DNA from: an uncultured Planctomycetaceae bacterium
GTDB lineage: Bacteria > Planctomycetota > Planctomycetia > Planctomycetales > Planctomycetaceae
Assembly: GCA_913031625.1 (NCBI GenBank)
Contig: CAJWGB010000007.1
Location: forward strand, 1-57,937
Length of the DNA: 57,937 nucleotides
Reading direction: 5' to 3'
Position numbers and translations under genes: made by a program. Under the pieces are notes generated by a model. It searched no databases. It saw only the letters and a program-made list of their open reading frames with translations, and had not been told where the DNA came from. This document shows, in pieces, positions 36,947-46,387 of this stretch (its first letter is position 1; each line of letters opens with the position of its first letter).

Positions 36947-37873
36947 ATGAAACGTGCGTTTGGATCAATACTGACCGGGATGCTTCTGCTGACTGTGCTG
37001 CAAAGCAACGGACTTGCGCAGCCGGAGCCGGAAAAACAGACCATCAATGCCGCGGACGGCTGGCCACTGAAAATCACCTACTACCCGTCACCCGGGGATC
37101 GTGAGAGTCCAGTGGTGATCATGATTCCCGAGGCTGACGGCATCAACAGCCTGACACAGAGTGTTTACAAGACTCTCGCCACACGCCTCCAGGCGAAGAA
37201 GTTCGCTGTGGTCACTGTTGACCTGCGAAAGCACGGCGACAGCGTTCCGGCAGACGTCGATGAGAACGATCGCAGGATGAAGCTGGTTCCAACGGACTAT
37301 CAGGCGATGGCCGGGATGGACCTTGTTGCTGTCAAAAACTTCCTTCTTACGGAACATGAAAAGGAAAAGCTGAATATTCGCAAACTGGCAATCGTGTCCG
37401 CAGGTAAGAGCTGCGTTGTCTCGAATGTATTTGCCGCTGCTGACTGGGCTCAGAAGCCATGGAATGATGCTCCTGTACCTGCGCTGCGTACTCCTCGCGG
37501 TCAGGACGTTCAGGCACTTGTGATGTTGAGCCCTGAGTACACGCTCCGAGGTATGACGACTCATACACAGGCGATGCGGTTTTTGAGCGACCCCGGTAAG
37601 AACATCGCGGTGCGTATTTTCCGAAACGAAACCAATCGTGTGGAAAAGTCGACTACGGATCGTGTTTTTAAATTGTTTGACCTCAAGGACAAAGACACAC
37701 TCGAGGCCCGCAAGGTCATTAGTGTTCCCAACCCGCAGGATTCTTCCGGCGACCGATTGCTTGAACTTCGAGGTGGCAAGGGAACGATTGAGCTGATCGA
37801 GCTGTTTCTGACCGAATTTGTCGAAAAACGAGAAACACCGTGGCGGACCCGTAAGAGTAAGCTCGAACGCTGA
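36947..37873 (+). CDS. Exported alpha/beta-hydrolase-like protein without an obvious catalytic serine
   Basis: This 308-residue protein has a signal peptide (ILTGMLLLTVLQSNGLAQ). The fold pattern of alpha/beta hydrolases is visible: PVVIMIPEADG at strand 3, FAVVTVDLRKHGDS after strand 4, and KLAIVSAGKSCVV where the nucleophile elbow should be. The elbow reads S-A-G-K-S instead of G-x-S-x-G, so the usual nucleophile is doubtful. It may be an inactive relative or a binding protein. The FHA-domain gene starts 38 bases later. Confidence 0.75.
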   Translation: MKRAFGSILTGMLLLTVLQSNGLAQPEPEKQTINAADGWPLKITYYPSPGDRESPVVIMIPEADGINSLTQSVYKTLATRLQAKKFAVVTVDLRKHGDSVPADVDENDRRMKLVPTDYQAMAGMDLVAVKNFLLTEHEKEKLNIRKLAIVSAGKSCVVSNVFAAADWAQKPWNDAPVPALRTPRGQDVQALVMLSPEYTLRGMTTHTQAMRFLSDPGKNIAVRIFRNETNRVEKSTTDRVFKLFDLKDKDTLEARKVISVPNPQDSSGDRLLELRGGKGTIELIELFLTEFVEKRETPWRTRKSKLER

Positions 37874-37911
37874 ACTCTTCATACGGCCCGAACTGCTACG
37901 TCGGAAAACTA

Positions 37912-38598
37912 ATGACGCTGGTCACGATTTCAATTCTGGAAGGTCTCGAACGAGGCCAGACGTTCCACGACCTGGAACCGCCGGTGACCATTGGTCGTGA
38001 AGAAGACAATGTGATCCAGCTGAACGATGAACGTGTCAGCCGAGTGCATGCCAAGCTCCAGGATGATCGCGGACAGGTTATTCTGACGGACCTCAACAGC
38101 ACGAATGGCAGCCGAATTAATGGACACCCTGTCCAACTGCGAGTGCTCCAGCCTGGTGATCATGTTCAGATCGGACGATGTACATTGTTGTACGGCAGCG
38201 ATGCTCAGATTGCCGAACATGCAGATCAGCTCGGCGTCGAGGTATCTGCTCTGACGCCATTGAGTTCGCCAACAGATGGTGGATCCGAATCTTCCGACTC
38301 CGGTCTCGAACTCCCTGATGTTGACTTTAGCGCCGAAAACCTGCAGCTCCCACTATTTCCCGGAGGCGCACCAGAACTTCCTGCCCAGCTTGATCCGGGA
38401 CAGCGTGCCCGTTTGTGTGACGTTCTTGGCTACGTGCACCAACGTCTTCGGGACGTGTCTTTCGAGGGAGCTGAGTGTGATGACCCTACCGCCGACGCGT
38501 GGATGCAGGTTCCGTGGTCTCACTGGCAGAACATGTTGCAGCTGCAGCGAGATCTGGCCACCTATTTGCGAAAGATCGCGGACCTGGATGAACTTTGA
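37912..38598 (+). CDS. FHA domain protein
   Basis: This 228-residue cytoplasmic protein has an N-terminal forkhead-associated domain (about 10-105) with VTIGREEDNVIQL, RVSRVHAKL and DLNSTNGSRING, containing the conserved Gly-Arg, Ser-x-x-His and Asn residues that bind phosphothreonine. The rest is an acidic linker and a helical C-terminus (about 150-225). It is likely to read Ser/Thr kinase signals, which are abundant in planctomycetes, but no kinase is nearby. Confidence 0.9.
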   Translation: MTLVTISILEGLERGQTFHDLEPPVTIGREEDNVIQLNDERVSRVHAKLQDDRGQVILTDLNSTNGSRINGHPVQLRVLQPGDHVQIGRCTLLYGSDAQIAEHADQLGVEVSALTPLSSPTDGGSESSDSGLELPDVDFSAENLQLPLFPGGAPELPAQLDPGQRARLCDVLGYVHQRLRDVSFEGAECDDPTADAWMQVPWSHWQNMLQLQRDLATYLRKIADLDEL

Positions 38599-38643
38599 TA
38601 TGGTGGTGGGCTGACTCTTCTTTCCAGCATTCGGCCTATCCCC

Positions 38644-39510
38644 ATGAAGTTGTTTTCCGCGTTGCTGCTGTTTGTCTGCTGCCTGCCCTGCCATTCTGAT
38701 GAGCCGGCAACTGCTTCCGGCGGGAAGAATCTGTTTGCCAGAAAAAACCTCGTGGCATGGTGTATTGTTCCCTTTGATGCAAAGGACCGATCGCCCAAAG
38801 AGCGTGCTGAAATGCTGGTGCGACTTGGCCTGAAGCACGTTGCCTATGACTGGCGTGCGAAACACGTACAGGAGTTTGAAGACGAGATCCTCCAGTACAA
38901 AGAGCATGGTCTGAACTACTTTGCTTTCTGGGACTGGCACCCTTCTATGGAGCCTTTGATTCGCAAACATAAGATCAAACCGCAGATCTGGAAGATGATG
39001 CGGAATTCCACCAGGGCAACTCAGGAGGAGAAGGTGAAAGACGCTGCCGAAGGGCTGCTGCCCATGGTGGAGCTCACAGAGTCACTGGGGCTGAAACTCG
39101 GGATCTATAACCATGGTGGATGGGCTGGTCAGCCGGAAAACATGATCGCAGTTGCGAAGTATCTGCGAGAGAATCACAAGGCTGAACATGTTGGGCTGGT
39201 CTATAACTTTCATCACGGACATGAGCACATGGAGAACTTTGATTCCCTGATGAAGCAGATGAAGCCCTGGCTGCATTGTCTGAATATCAACGGTATGGAT
39301 GACGCGGCAGCAGTCGCAGCGGACGGCAACCGCAAGATACTCGACATTGGGTCAGGACGTCACGAAATTGCGCTGCTCAAAACTGTGCGGGACAGTGGTT
39401 ACGACGGCCGGATTGGAATTCTGGATCATCGAACGCAGCTCGATGCAGAAGTCAGTCTGAAGGCGAATATGGATGGGCTTCGCAAACTGGTTCGGAAGAA
39501 CCTGAAGTAA
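38644..39510 (+). CDS. Secreted TIM-barrel sugar isomerase-like protein
   Basis: This 288-residue protein has a signal peptide (LLLFVCCLPCHS). The body resembles sugar phosphate isomerase/epimerase TIM barrels, with LGLKLGIYNHGGWAG, VGLVYNFHHGHEHM, WLHCLNINGMD and YDGRIGILDHR, which supply histidines and aspartates for a metal site. It is more divergent than the isomerase at 27304-28245. It is followed 27 bases later by an MFS transporter, so uptake and processing of one substrate is possible. Confidence 0.78.
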   Translation: MKLFSALLLFVCCLPCHSDEPATASGGKNLFARKNLVAWCIVPFDAKDRSPKERAEMLVRLGLKHVAYDWRAKHVQEFEDEILQYKEHGLNYFAFWDWHPSMEPLIRKHKIKPQIWKMMRNSTRATQEEKVKDAAEGLLPMVELTESLGLKLGIYNHGGWAGQPENMIAVAKYLRENHKAEHVGLVYNFHHGHEHMENFDSLMKQMKPWLHCLNINGMDDAAAVAADGNRKILDIGSGRHEIALLKTVRDSGYDGRIGILDHRTQLDAEVSLKANMDGLRKLVRKNLK

Positions 39511-39537
39511 CACTGTCCCTGAATCAAAAGGGCTTGC

Positions 39538-40797
39538 ATGTCACGTGCGGAGATTCTTCCTCAGCGATTTCGCATGCTTTCATGGCTGACGACGGCTGCG
39601 GTTCTGTCCTACGTCTGTCGTAATGCCGTCGGCGTTGTTGAAAGCACTCTCCGTAAAGACCTTGCACTCACTGAGTTTGAGTCCGGCGTCTTCATGAGCG
39701 CGTTCTTCTGGACGTATGCGCTGATGCAGGTCCCGGCAGGTGAGTTTGCTCGCCGGCAGGGGACAAAGAGAGCCCTCACTGTCTTCGCACTGGGATGGAG
39801 TCTGGCAACGGCAGGGATCGGGTTGTCCGGCACACTGGTCCTGCTGATTGTGTCGCAGCTGATCATGGGCGTAGCGCAGGCAGGAATTTTTCCGGCATCC
39901 TGTGATTCGGTACGACACTGGATGCCATTGTCAGAACGAACAGCTGCCTGCGGAATTGTTGCTGCCGGTATGCAGATTGGAGCCATCATTGCGGCCGGGT
40001 TGACGGGGGTCGTCATGCAGCAATGGGGCTGGCGGTCTGTCTTTCTGGTCTTTGCACTCCCCGGACCCTGTTGGGTGTTTTTGTTCTCCAGATCATTTCG
40101 CGACAGGCCACAGGCAGAGACAGAGCCCCCCGACGAATCAGAAGATGTTTCTCAGGGCTCCGCCAATTCCGAAACGCCTCGGTCGGAAGCGTTCGTGATC
40201 CTTTTGGTGCTGTTGTGCTGTCAGCAGGTTGCGCGCGCAGCAGGGTACATGTTCTTCGCGTCGTGGTTCCCGAGCTTTCTGCAGAAGACGAGAGGGATTG
40301 ACGTCAAGGAATCCGGGTATCTTCAGGGTGTCGTAATGGCGGCGACGCTGATCGGTTCACTCATGGGGGGAGGGTTGACGGACTGGATCTGGAGACGCAC
40401 GAAGAGCATTCGGATGAGTCGCTGCCTGATGGGCGGTGTCTCGCTGGCAACCTGCTCTGCGCTCACGGCTGTAGCGTACACCGTGAACGAGACGGTTGCT
40501 GCGATTACGCTGCTTGCTGCCGGGGCATTCTTCGCGGCGCTGGCGGGGCCGTGCGCGATTGCGGCGACAATTGACATCGGAGGAAAACACACGGCTGTCG
40601 TTTTTGGCACCATGAATATGTGTGGCAACCTTGCCGCTGCAGCGTGTCCTGCGATTGTTGGAAAGCTCTTCACTGAGTCAGAGAACTGGAACGTCGTTCT
40701 GCTGATCTTCGCCGGGCTCTATCTGTTCGGAGCATTGTCATGGCTTCTTGCAGCAGCCCGAGACGACTTTGCCATGGTCGCGGATGAGTCTGCCTAA
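39538..40797 (+). CDS. MFS transporter
   Basis: This 419-residue inner membrane protein has twelve predicted helices. The first half contains the MFS A-type loop GEFARRQGTKRAL between helices 2 and 3, and the second half GGLTDWIWRRTKSIRMSR at the equivalent place. It resembles the anion/sugar-acid (ACS, hexuronate or phthalate permease-like) branch. Substrate unknown; an organic anion or sugar acid is a guess. It lies close behind the isomerase-like gene. Confidence 0.9.
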   Translation: MSRAEILPQRFRMLSWLTTAAVLSYVCRNAVGVVESTLRKDLALTEFESGVFMSAFFWTYALMQVPAGEFARRQGTKRALTVFALGWSLATAGIGLSGTLVLLIVSQLIMGVAQAGIFPASCDSVRHWMPLSERTAACGIVAAGMQIGAIIAAGLTGVVMQQWGWRSVFLVFALPGPCWVFLFSRSFRDRPQAETEPPDESEDVSQGSANSETPRSEAFVILLVLLCCQQVARAAGYMFFASWFPSFLQKTRGIDVKESGYLQGVVMAATLIGSLMGGGLTDWIWRRTKSIRMSRCLMGGVSLATCSALTAVAYTVNETVAAITLLAAGAFFAALAGPCAIAATIDIGGKHTAVVFGTMNMCGNLAAAACPAIVGKLFTESENWNVVLLIFAGLYLFGALSWLLAAARDDFAMVADESA

Positions 40798-40992
40798 TCC
40801 TCAAAATCGGACTTTTCGGTTTCACTGGGTAAATCGTTTTGTTGCGGCCTGCCGACGCTCCATCCGGTGAATCCGTTCTGCTCCGCAGTTTCGGACAATT
40901 ACGACCGACCGCTGCAGCCGATCGATTCCGAAAGACCCGCGTATGTTCAGGACCGGACTGCGCGGCGAGTACCCTCTGTCGGAGCTCCTGAC

Positions 40993-42006
40993 ATGGATGT
41001 TCGAAAACTCATACCTGTGCTCATGCTTGGCTTATTCGCCAGTCTTCCCGGGTGCAGTGCACCTTCCGGACTGAATCTCTCATGGCTGCCATGGGTTGGA
41101 GAAAAGGATGTGAAGAGCCATCCAGCCAAACCGCAACCGGCACGACCGAATGAGGTTCCCTCGACCGGGGAACGCAGACTTTCCGTCGAGAAAAAACCGG
41201 ACGAGGACGGAATCTGGAAGTCTTCTTTGATCGCCGGATTCAAGCCGGTGGACGTCGTTGCGAACGAGGATCAGTCCAATTCTCAGAAGATGTCACAGTC
41301 ACCAGCACTCGCAGGCTCTGGAAACGGTCCGATCACGGAAGGGCCTGAGGGAAGTTTGAAGGCGAATCGACTTCAACAATTCGCAAACCCATTTGAAGAT
41401 CCCGTCTCTCCGACGGCAATTGCACGCAGGAGGTATCGGTCACCTGAATCGAGTCTGGAAGAGCGGTTCCGACGAGCTGGGATTGGCCAATCATCTCCGC
41501 GTCAGTCGCCCGTTGCCGCACGCCCGGTTCGCAATGAGCATCCCCGCGTTGAATCAGCGACACCGCTGCTGACTCAGGAACAATCGGAAGTGCGTTCCGC
41601 TAAACCCTTGATTCAGCAGCAGAGCCGGGAAGTCGCTTCTCCATTTCGAACGGTGTCTCAGAGTCGAATTCTGCGTCGCCCAGTAGTTACATCCGAACAT
41701 GCCCGTATGGCCACAGCGGAGCCATTCATTGCTGCCGGCGATCCCACACGACCTGAACCTCGGAAGCCAGTGTCAGCGATCTCACGATTGCTGTCGCGTA
41801 ACGGACGCCGACCTGCAGTTGCCGCGCCGTCCCCTGCTCCGGCACGAGAGCCGGAGCCAGCATTGCGTCAGCTGCTTCAGCCTCGAGACTCCGGCCTGGA
41901 GTCAGCGAGTCCACAGCCTTCAAAGTCTGCTCTCGATCGTTTTCGTGAGGTGAACGGAATTGATGCCGGTGATTCGAGCACTCCACAGCGGCGGTTGAGT
42001 ATCTAG
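40993..42006 (+). CDS. Low-complexity lipoprotein of unknown function
   Basis: From ATG 40993 this gives 337 residues with a lipoprotein signal (LIPVLMLGLFASLPGC), the lipobox cysteine lying near residue 20. The rest is rich in proline, serine, glutamine and arginine, and probably disordered. Short related units recur: ESATPLL, RSAKPLI, ATAEPFI and ESASPQ. No domain is recognised. It may be a surface or envelope protein of planctomycetes. Confidence 0.65.
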   Translation: MDVRKLIPVLMLGLFASLPGCSAPSGLNLSWLPWVGEKDVKSHPAKPQPARPNEVPSTGERRLSVEKKPDEDGIWKSSLIAGFKPVDVVANEDQSNSQKMSQSPALAGSGNGPITEGPEGSLKANRLQQFANPFEDPVSPTAIARRRYRSPESSLEERFRRAGIGQSSPRQSPVAARPVRNEHPRVESATPLLTQEQSEVRSAKPLIQQQSREVASPFRTVSQSRILRRPVVTSEHARMATAEPFIAAGDPTRPEPRKPVSAISRLLSRNGRRPAVAAPSPAPAREPEPALRQLLQPRDSGLESASPQPSKSALDRFREVNGIDAGDSSTPQRRLSI

Positions 42007-42134
42007 AATCGCAGCGCCATGAAGATCTCGACTGCAGGGAAAGCCCGTTAGGGTCGTCGTGGGATTCGTCCGAATTCCCGGACCATGGACTTTCTGTCGA
42101 AGTCCGCGATTCACCAAAAACGGTGGCAGTTCAC

Positions 42135-42623
42135 TTAGTCGCGACGCAGGACACGAGGGCGAGAGAGTACCTCATTCACCAGAATCGCGTTTCGGACACC
42201 CTGCGGATCTTTCAGCAGAGCTCGCACTGATTCGGCGGCTGACGGGCCGACAGGCTTTGCGCCCTGGGGCGTACCAGGTCCGAGGTGTTCCGTCACTTCG
42301 TCGACGATCGTAACCTGAACGTGCTCGTCCACATCGTGATCGATGTGTTCCTTCACGTGCTGGTTGATGTATTCATCAACATGGTCCGCAATGCCGGAAC
42401 CGAAACCCTGATCCCCCTGGGGGCGGCGTTTCTTGAGACGTCGAGGTCTCTGTTTGGGCGGACGACGGCGACCCTGGGGAGGCTCGTCGCCCCGACGAGG
42501 CGGACGCTGTTCCTGACGGGGTGGCCGTTTTTTGGGACGACGCTTCTTCGCCGGTCGACTGGGGCGCTGCCCCGTCACCTTCTGCAGAAATGCCTCGATC
42601 TCATTTTGAACTCGGTCACCCAA
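42135..42623 (-). CDS. Very basic, histidine- and acid-patched protein in the floA cluster
   Basis: This 162-residue protein starts at TTG 42623 with GGAG seven bases upstream. Residues about 18-72 are almost entirely arginine, lysine, proline and glutamine. Residues about 82-115 are an acidic, histidine-rich segment (HVDEYINQHVKEHIDHDVDEH). The C-terminus is neutral (VRNAILVNEVLSRPRVLRRD). It begins 14 bases after the floA stop, so it should be part of the nfeD-floA operon. No function is known; the acidic histidine segment could bind metal and the basic part nucleic acid or membrane. Confidence 0.75.
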   Translation of the reverse strand: MGDRVQNEIEAFLQKVTGQRPSRPAKKRRPKKRPPRQEQRPPRRGDEPPQGRRRPPKQRPRRLKKRRPQGDQGFGSGIADHVDEYINQHVKEHIDHDVDEHVQVTIVDEVTEHLGPGTPQGAKPVGPSAAESVRALLKDPQGVRNAILVNEVLSRPRVLRRD

Positions 42624-42637
42624 GTCAATTCTCCCGC

Positions 42638-43669
42638 CTAGCCCTTCGCTGAATCGGCACCGGCGATGGATTCTCGCATGCTGGTGTCAGCCTGAACGTT
42701 CTTCAGTTCGTAGTAATCCAGCAATCCCAGTTTTCCGCTGGAGAACGCTTCTGCGATTGCCTTTGGAACGGTCGCTTCTGCTTTTACCACTTCGGCACGG
42801 TTCTGCTGGATCTTTGCCACCATTTCCTGTTCACGGGCGGTCTGGTCGGCGCGAAGCTGTTCTGCTTTCGCCTGAGCAACCCGCATGTCGGCTTCGGCCT
42901 GGTCCGCCTGCAGGCGAGCACCAATGTTTTCACCCACGTCGATGTCCGCGATGTCGATGGAGACAATTTCGTAGGCCGTATTCCCTTCGAGGCCCTGTCC
43001 AAGTACGACGCGAGAAATGTCGTCCGGGTTTTCGAGGACCGTCTTATACGATTCTGTGGAACCGATGGCCTGAACGATTCCCTGGCCAACACGAGCGATC
43101 ACGGTTTCCTCAGTCGCTCCACCGATCAACTGTGCAATATTGGTTCGCACGGTGACACGTGCACGAGCACACAGCTGGATTCCGTCTCCCGCAACAGCGT
43201 CCAGGGTGCCTGCCGTTCGCTTGGGATCCGGGCAGTCAATCACTTTGGGATAAACGCTGGTGCGAACTGCGTCCAGAATGTCACGTCCAGCGAGGTCAAT
43301 GGCGGAGGCCGTATCCCAGTCGAGGTCGATGCGGGCACGTTGAGCGGCGATCAAAGCCCGAATGACGTTTCTGACATTACCGCCGGCAAGCACATGTCCT
43401 TCCAGTCGGACTCTGTCGATTGGATAAGTCTTTGTGAGTCCGGCCTGAACGGCCATTACCATGCTGCGGACAATGACGGTCGGATTGACCTTTCGAAACT
43501 GCATCGTGACGAGGTCCCAGATTCCGATCCGAGTCCCGGTCATCTTACACTGCAGCCACAGACTGGCGAACTTCGCAAACAACGCGAGGCCGATGACGAA
43601 GGTCAGCAGAAAGACGATGACGATGACCCACGTAACTACATCAGTTTGAGCCAGAATCAGTGGGAGCAT
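42638..43669 (-). CDS. floA: Flotillin-like membrane protein FloA
   Basis: This 343-residue protein has one N-terminal membrane helix (about 10-35), a SPFH/band-7-like domain and a long helical C-terminus rich in Ala, Glu and Lys ([22 protein letters not shown]), as in the YqfA/FloA family that organises membrane microdomains in Bacillus. Family landmarks include [21 protein letters not shown] and [20 protein letters not shown]. It lies 61 bases downstream of nfeD, the usual partner. Confidence 0.93.
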   Translation of the reverse strand: MLPLILAQTDVVTWVIVIVFLLTFVIGLALFAKFASLWLQCKMTGTRIGIWDLVTMQFRKVNPTVIVRSMVMAVQAGLTKTYPIDRVRLEGHVLAGGNVRNVIRALIAAQRARIDLDWDTASAIDLAGRDILDAVRTSVYPKVIDCPDPKRTAGTLDAVAGDGIQLCARARVTVRTNIAQLIGGATEETVIARVGQGIVQAIGSTESYKTVLENPDDISRVVLGQGLEGNTAYEIVSIDIADIDVGENIGARLQADQAEADMRVAQAKAEQLRADQTAREQEMVAKIQQNRAEVVKAEATVPKAIAEAFSSGKLGLLDYYELKNVQADTSMRESIAGADSAKG

Positions 43670-43730
43670 GAAAGTATTTCCTATGAAATGAGGCCCGTTC
43701 CATCACAGGGCTGAATTCGGGAGTTTCGTC

Positions 43731-44396
43731 TTAATTGTCAGGGATATCGAAGTCAAGGACACCGGCAGGGTCTTCCGTATCTGCAAGGTTGTTTTCGATC
43801 ACGTCGTTCGCGACGACTGTCTGCTGCAGCGACTCCTGCTCAGAGCCAGATGCTGCCGAAGAGCCTGTGGCTGGAGCCGGAGCAGCGGAACCATCAAATT
43901 CCCGAACGACGAGGCGATTTGCACGTACCGCCGAAATCGTGACCTGAGTCCCGGGCTCAATCAACATGCCACGTGACTCAGCGTGAAAACGTGCGCCATC
44001 CACGATCACAATCCCTCCCGGCGTCAGCAGTGAGTCAGCGGTCCCCGTCTGCCCAATCAGTCGAGTCAGGTCATTTTCGTCATCCGCAGCGGGCTCGTCA
44101 CTTTCCGGAGGTCGCAGCACAAGGTGGTCTCCCAGCTTCGTATTCTGCAGCAGGAATAAGGCGATCCCCACCGCGCCGGGTATCCCCAGAATCCAAAAAG
44201 CCACATACGTCCAGAAGAACCCGGGATCCGTACCCCACCATGCCTGCCACGCGCACCATGCGGAAACGAGTAGAGAGATGGCGGACATGATTCCAATCAT
44301 TCCAAAACTTGGAATCATGAGCTCGAGGGCCAATAAAAACAGACCCAAAATCAGTAGACCAGTGGCCCAGAGACCAGCGTCAGGCATTTCGTTCAC
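43731..44396 (-). CDS. nfeD: NfeD family membrane protein
   Basis: This 221-residue protein has three to four membrane helices (about 8-120), then a soluble OB-fold domain (about 135-190) with IGQTGTADSLLTPGGIVIVDGARFHAESRG. It lacks the N-terminal protease domain of long NfeD proteins, so it is the short form. It is transcribed with floA. The start is GTG at 44396 or ATG three codons later (44387); I cannot choose firmly. The C-terminal acidic tail after residue 190 is probably disordered. Confidence 0.9.
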   Translation of the reverse strand: MNEMPDAGLWATGLLILGLFLLALELMIPSFGMIGIMSAISLLVSAWCAWQAWWGTDPGFFWTYVAFWILGIPGAVGIALFLLQNTKLGDHLVLRPPESDEPAADDENDLTRLIGQTGTADSLLTPGGIVIVDGARFHAESRGMLIEPGTQVTISAVRANRLVVREFDGSAAPAPATGSSAASGSEQESLQQTVVANDVIENNLADTEDPAGVLDFDIPDN

Positions 44397-44572
44397 CCAG
44401 TCCTAATGTTCAAACAGGTCCGCAGGGGAATCTGATTGAATCCAGGGACACAAACTATTCTCCCGTTCCGTTCGGGACTTGCTTCAAAATATTGTTCGAT
44501 TGTCGCCGTCCTGTGTCCATTGAATGACGCCAAATTGACGATTGAGCCCCCAAAACCACTGAGAATGCTCAG

Positions 44573-45553
44573 ATGACAAACACCCGACTCCTTACCAGTG
44601 TGCCTGAAGCCGCAGAGATGCTGCGTGCCGGGGAGCTTGTCGCGTTCCCTACGGAAACGGTCTACGGGCTTGGCGCGGATGCAACAAAACCGGAATCTGT
44701 TGCTCGAATCTTCGAATCCAAGGGCCGCCCGTCCTTCGACCCGCTGATTGTGCACACGCATAGTATCAATCGAGTTCGCGGACTGGTCCGGGACTGGCCG
44801 CACGCTGCACAACTGTTGGCGGAACGATTCTGGCCTGGTCCTTTAACTCTGGTTCTCCCCAAAACAGATCAAATCCCGGACATCGTGACAGCTGGATTGC
44901 CCGGCACAGGCCTGCGAATTCCTGAACACCCTGTCGCGCGAGACCTGCTTCAGCAGGCAGATATCCCGGTCGCGGCGCCCAGCGCAAATCCGTTTAGTGG
45001 CATTAGCCCGACGACGGCGCAACACGTTCTCGACGGGCTGGGCGGCAGAATTGATGCTGTCCTGGACGGAGGCCCCACCACAGTTGGCCTGGAATCGACA
45101 GTCGTCTCACTGATGGAGGATCAGCCGAGTCTGCTGCGCCCGGGAGGACTTCCGCCGGAAGAAATTGAAGCCGTGGTTGGCCCCCTGAGGCGAGTCGCAG
45201 TAGATCCGGAACAGCCTGACGCCGCTCAGCCAGCCCCTGGCATGCTGAGTCGCCATTATGCGCCTGGTACGCAGTTGACCTTGTGCCCGTGGGAAACGGA
45301 ACTTCCCGCTCCCCCTACTGACAACAGCGGGTTGCTGACGTGGGGGCCGACGGCCGCTCCTGCCGGATATGCCGCTGTTGAACGACTTTCTGAGGATGAC
45401 TGCCTCGTGACGTGTGCCGCAAATCTGTTTGCCGCCATGCGCAGTCTCGACTCACAGGATCTGGACGCTATCATCGCGGCTGGATTTCCCGAACAGGGGT
45501 TGGGGATCGCAATGAATGACCGACTTCGGCGCGCTGCCTCCAAAGAGAAGTAA
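44573..45553 (+). CDS. L-threonylcarbamoyladenylate synthase (Sua5 type)
   Basis: This 326-residue enzyme makes threonylcarbamoyl-AMP, the first step of the t6A modification at tRNA position 37. The N-terminal YrdC domain carries FPTETVYGLGADA, SKGRPSFDPL, RFWPGPLTLVLPK and PSANPFSGISPTTAQHV. The C-terminal Sua5 domain starts near SRHYAPGTQLTL. Length is normal for the two-domain form. The DUF6580 gene starts 14 bases downstream. Confidence 0.93.
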   Translation: MTNTRLLTSVPEAAEMLRAGELVAFPTETVYGLGADATKPESVARIFESKGRPSFDPLIVHTHSINRVRGLVRDWPHAAQLLAERFWPGPLTLVLPKTDQIPDIVTAGLPGTGLRIPEHPVARDLLQQADIPVAAPSANPFSGISPTTAQHVLDGLGGRIDAVLDGGPTTVGLESTVVSLMEDQPSLLRPGGLPPEEIEAVVGPLRRVAVDPEQPDAAQPAPGMLSRHYAPGTQLTLCPWETELPAPPTDNSGLLTWGPTAAPAGYAAVERLSEDDCLVTCAANLFAAMRSLDSQDLDAIIAAGFPEQGLGIAMNDRLRRAASKEK

Positions 45554-45567
45554 TCGAGGCATATTTC

Positions 45568-46200
45568 ATGACGACTGAATCACCTATCGCCAGCTCGGAA
45601 CGACCGAGTCGAAAAACTGAATCAGCCTGGCGAACGCTGCTGAATTCTCCTGCCCATCTCGCAGTCCTTGTTGGCCTGATACTGCTGACTGGAATCCTGC
45701 GACTGGGCAGTGCGTTCGACTTTCCAAACTTTGCCATGTTGCTGGCGCTGTCTGTCTTTTGCGGCATTCATGTGAAGCACAGGGCGGCAATGCTGATTCC
45801 TTTGGTCGTTCGCCTGATTACGGACTGCATTATCGAGTATCGTACCGGCTTCGGCTTCTGGGAGTCGTGGTACTTCGATTACTCCTGCTACGTCCTCATT
45901 TTCCTGGTGAGCCTGTGGATTCCCGCAAAGGGACGAGGGCGAATTGTCGGGGCAACAGCCACAGGCCTCGGAGCAATCGTTGTGTACTTCCTTGTCAGCA
46001 ACGGCGGTGTCTGGTTTCTTGGAAGTCCGGCCACCTATGACCGAAGTTTTGCCGGGCTAATGAACTGTTATGCCATGGGGCTTCCATTTGTGAAGGGTAC
46101 TGTCTGGGGCAATGTTATCGGTCTGCCACTCTTTTTGCTGGCGTGGTCACTTGTTCCTGCCCCCGCGCCGCAGTCCGAGCCGCAGCTGGAGCAGGCCTGA
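45568..46200 (+). CDS. DUF6580-type membrane protein
   Basis: This 210-residue protein has five or six predicted helices after a charged N-terminus of about 28 residues. The segments LRLGSAFDFPNFAMLLALSVF and AMLIPLVVRLITDCIIEYRTGFG, and the helical FYSAGLMNCYAMGLPFVKGT-like ending, match the DUF6580 family of putative transporters (related to ECF-type substrate-binding proteins). Substrate unknown. It follows Sua5 closely. Confidence 0.78.
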   Translation: MTTESPIASSERPSRKTESAWRTLLNSPAHLAVLVGLILLTGILRLGSAFDFPNFAMLLALSVFCGIHVKHRAAMLIPLVVRLITDCIIEYRTGFGFWESWYFDYSCYVLIFLVSLWIPAKGRGRIVGATATGLGAIVVYFLVSNGGVWFLGSPATYDRSFAGLMNCYAMGLPFVKGTVWGNVIGLPLFLLAWSLVPAPAPQSEPQLEQA

Positions 46201-46387
46201 CCAGTCCCGGAATTTCGCCGGAAACGAGCGATTTTCTGCCACAGCCCTGCCGATGTCCGGAATTGTGCACTTAGGGCGTGCCAGGCATCGAATCGCACTC
46301 TGAAACCGACTACCCTCCGCCACAATTGCGGCTCCGGCGGGAGCTGAGTTTTACCGCTGTTCCACGATTTTATGCAGGAGATAGAAC

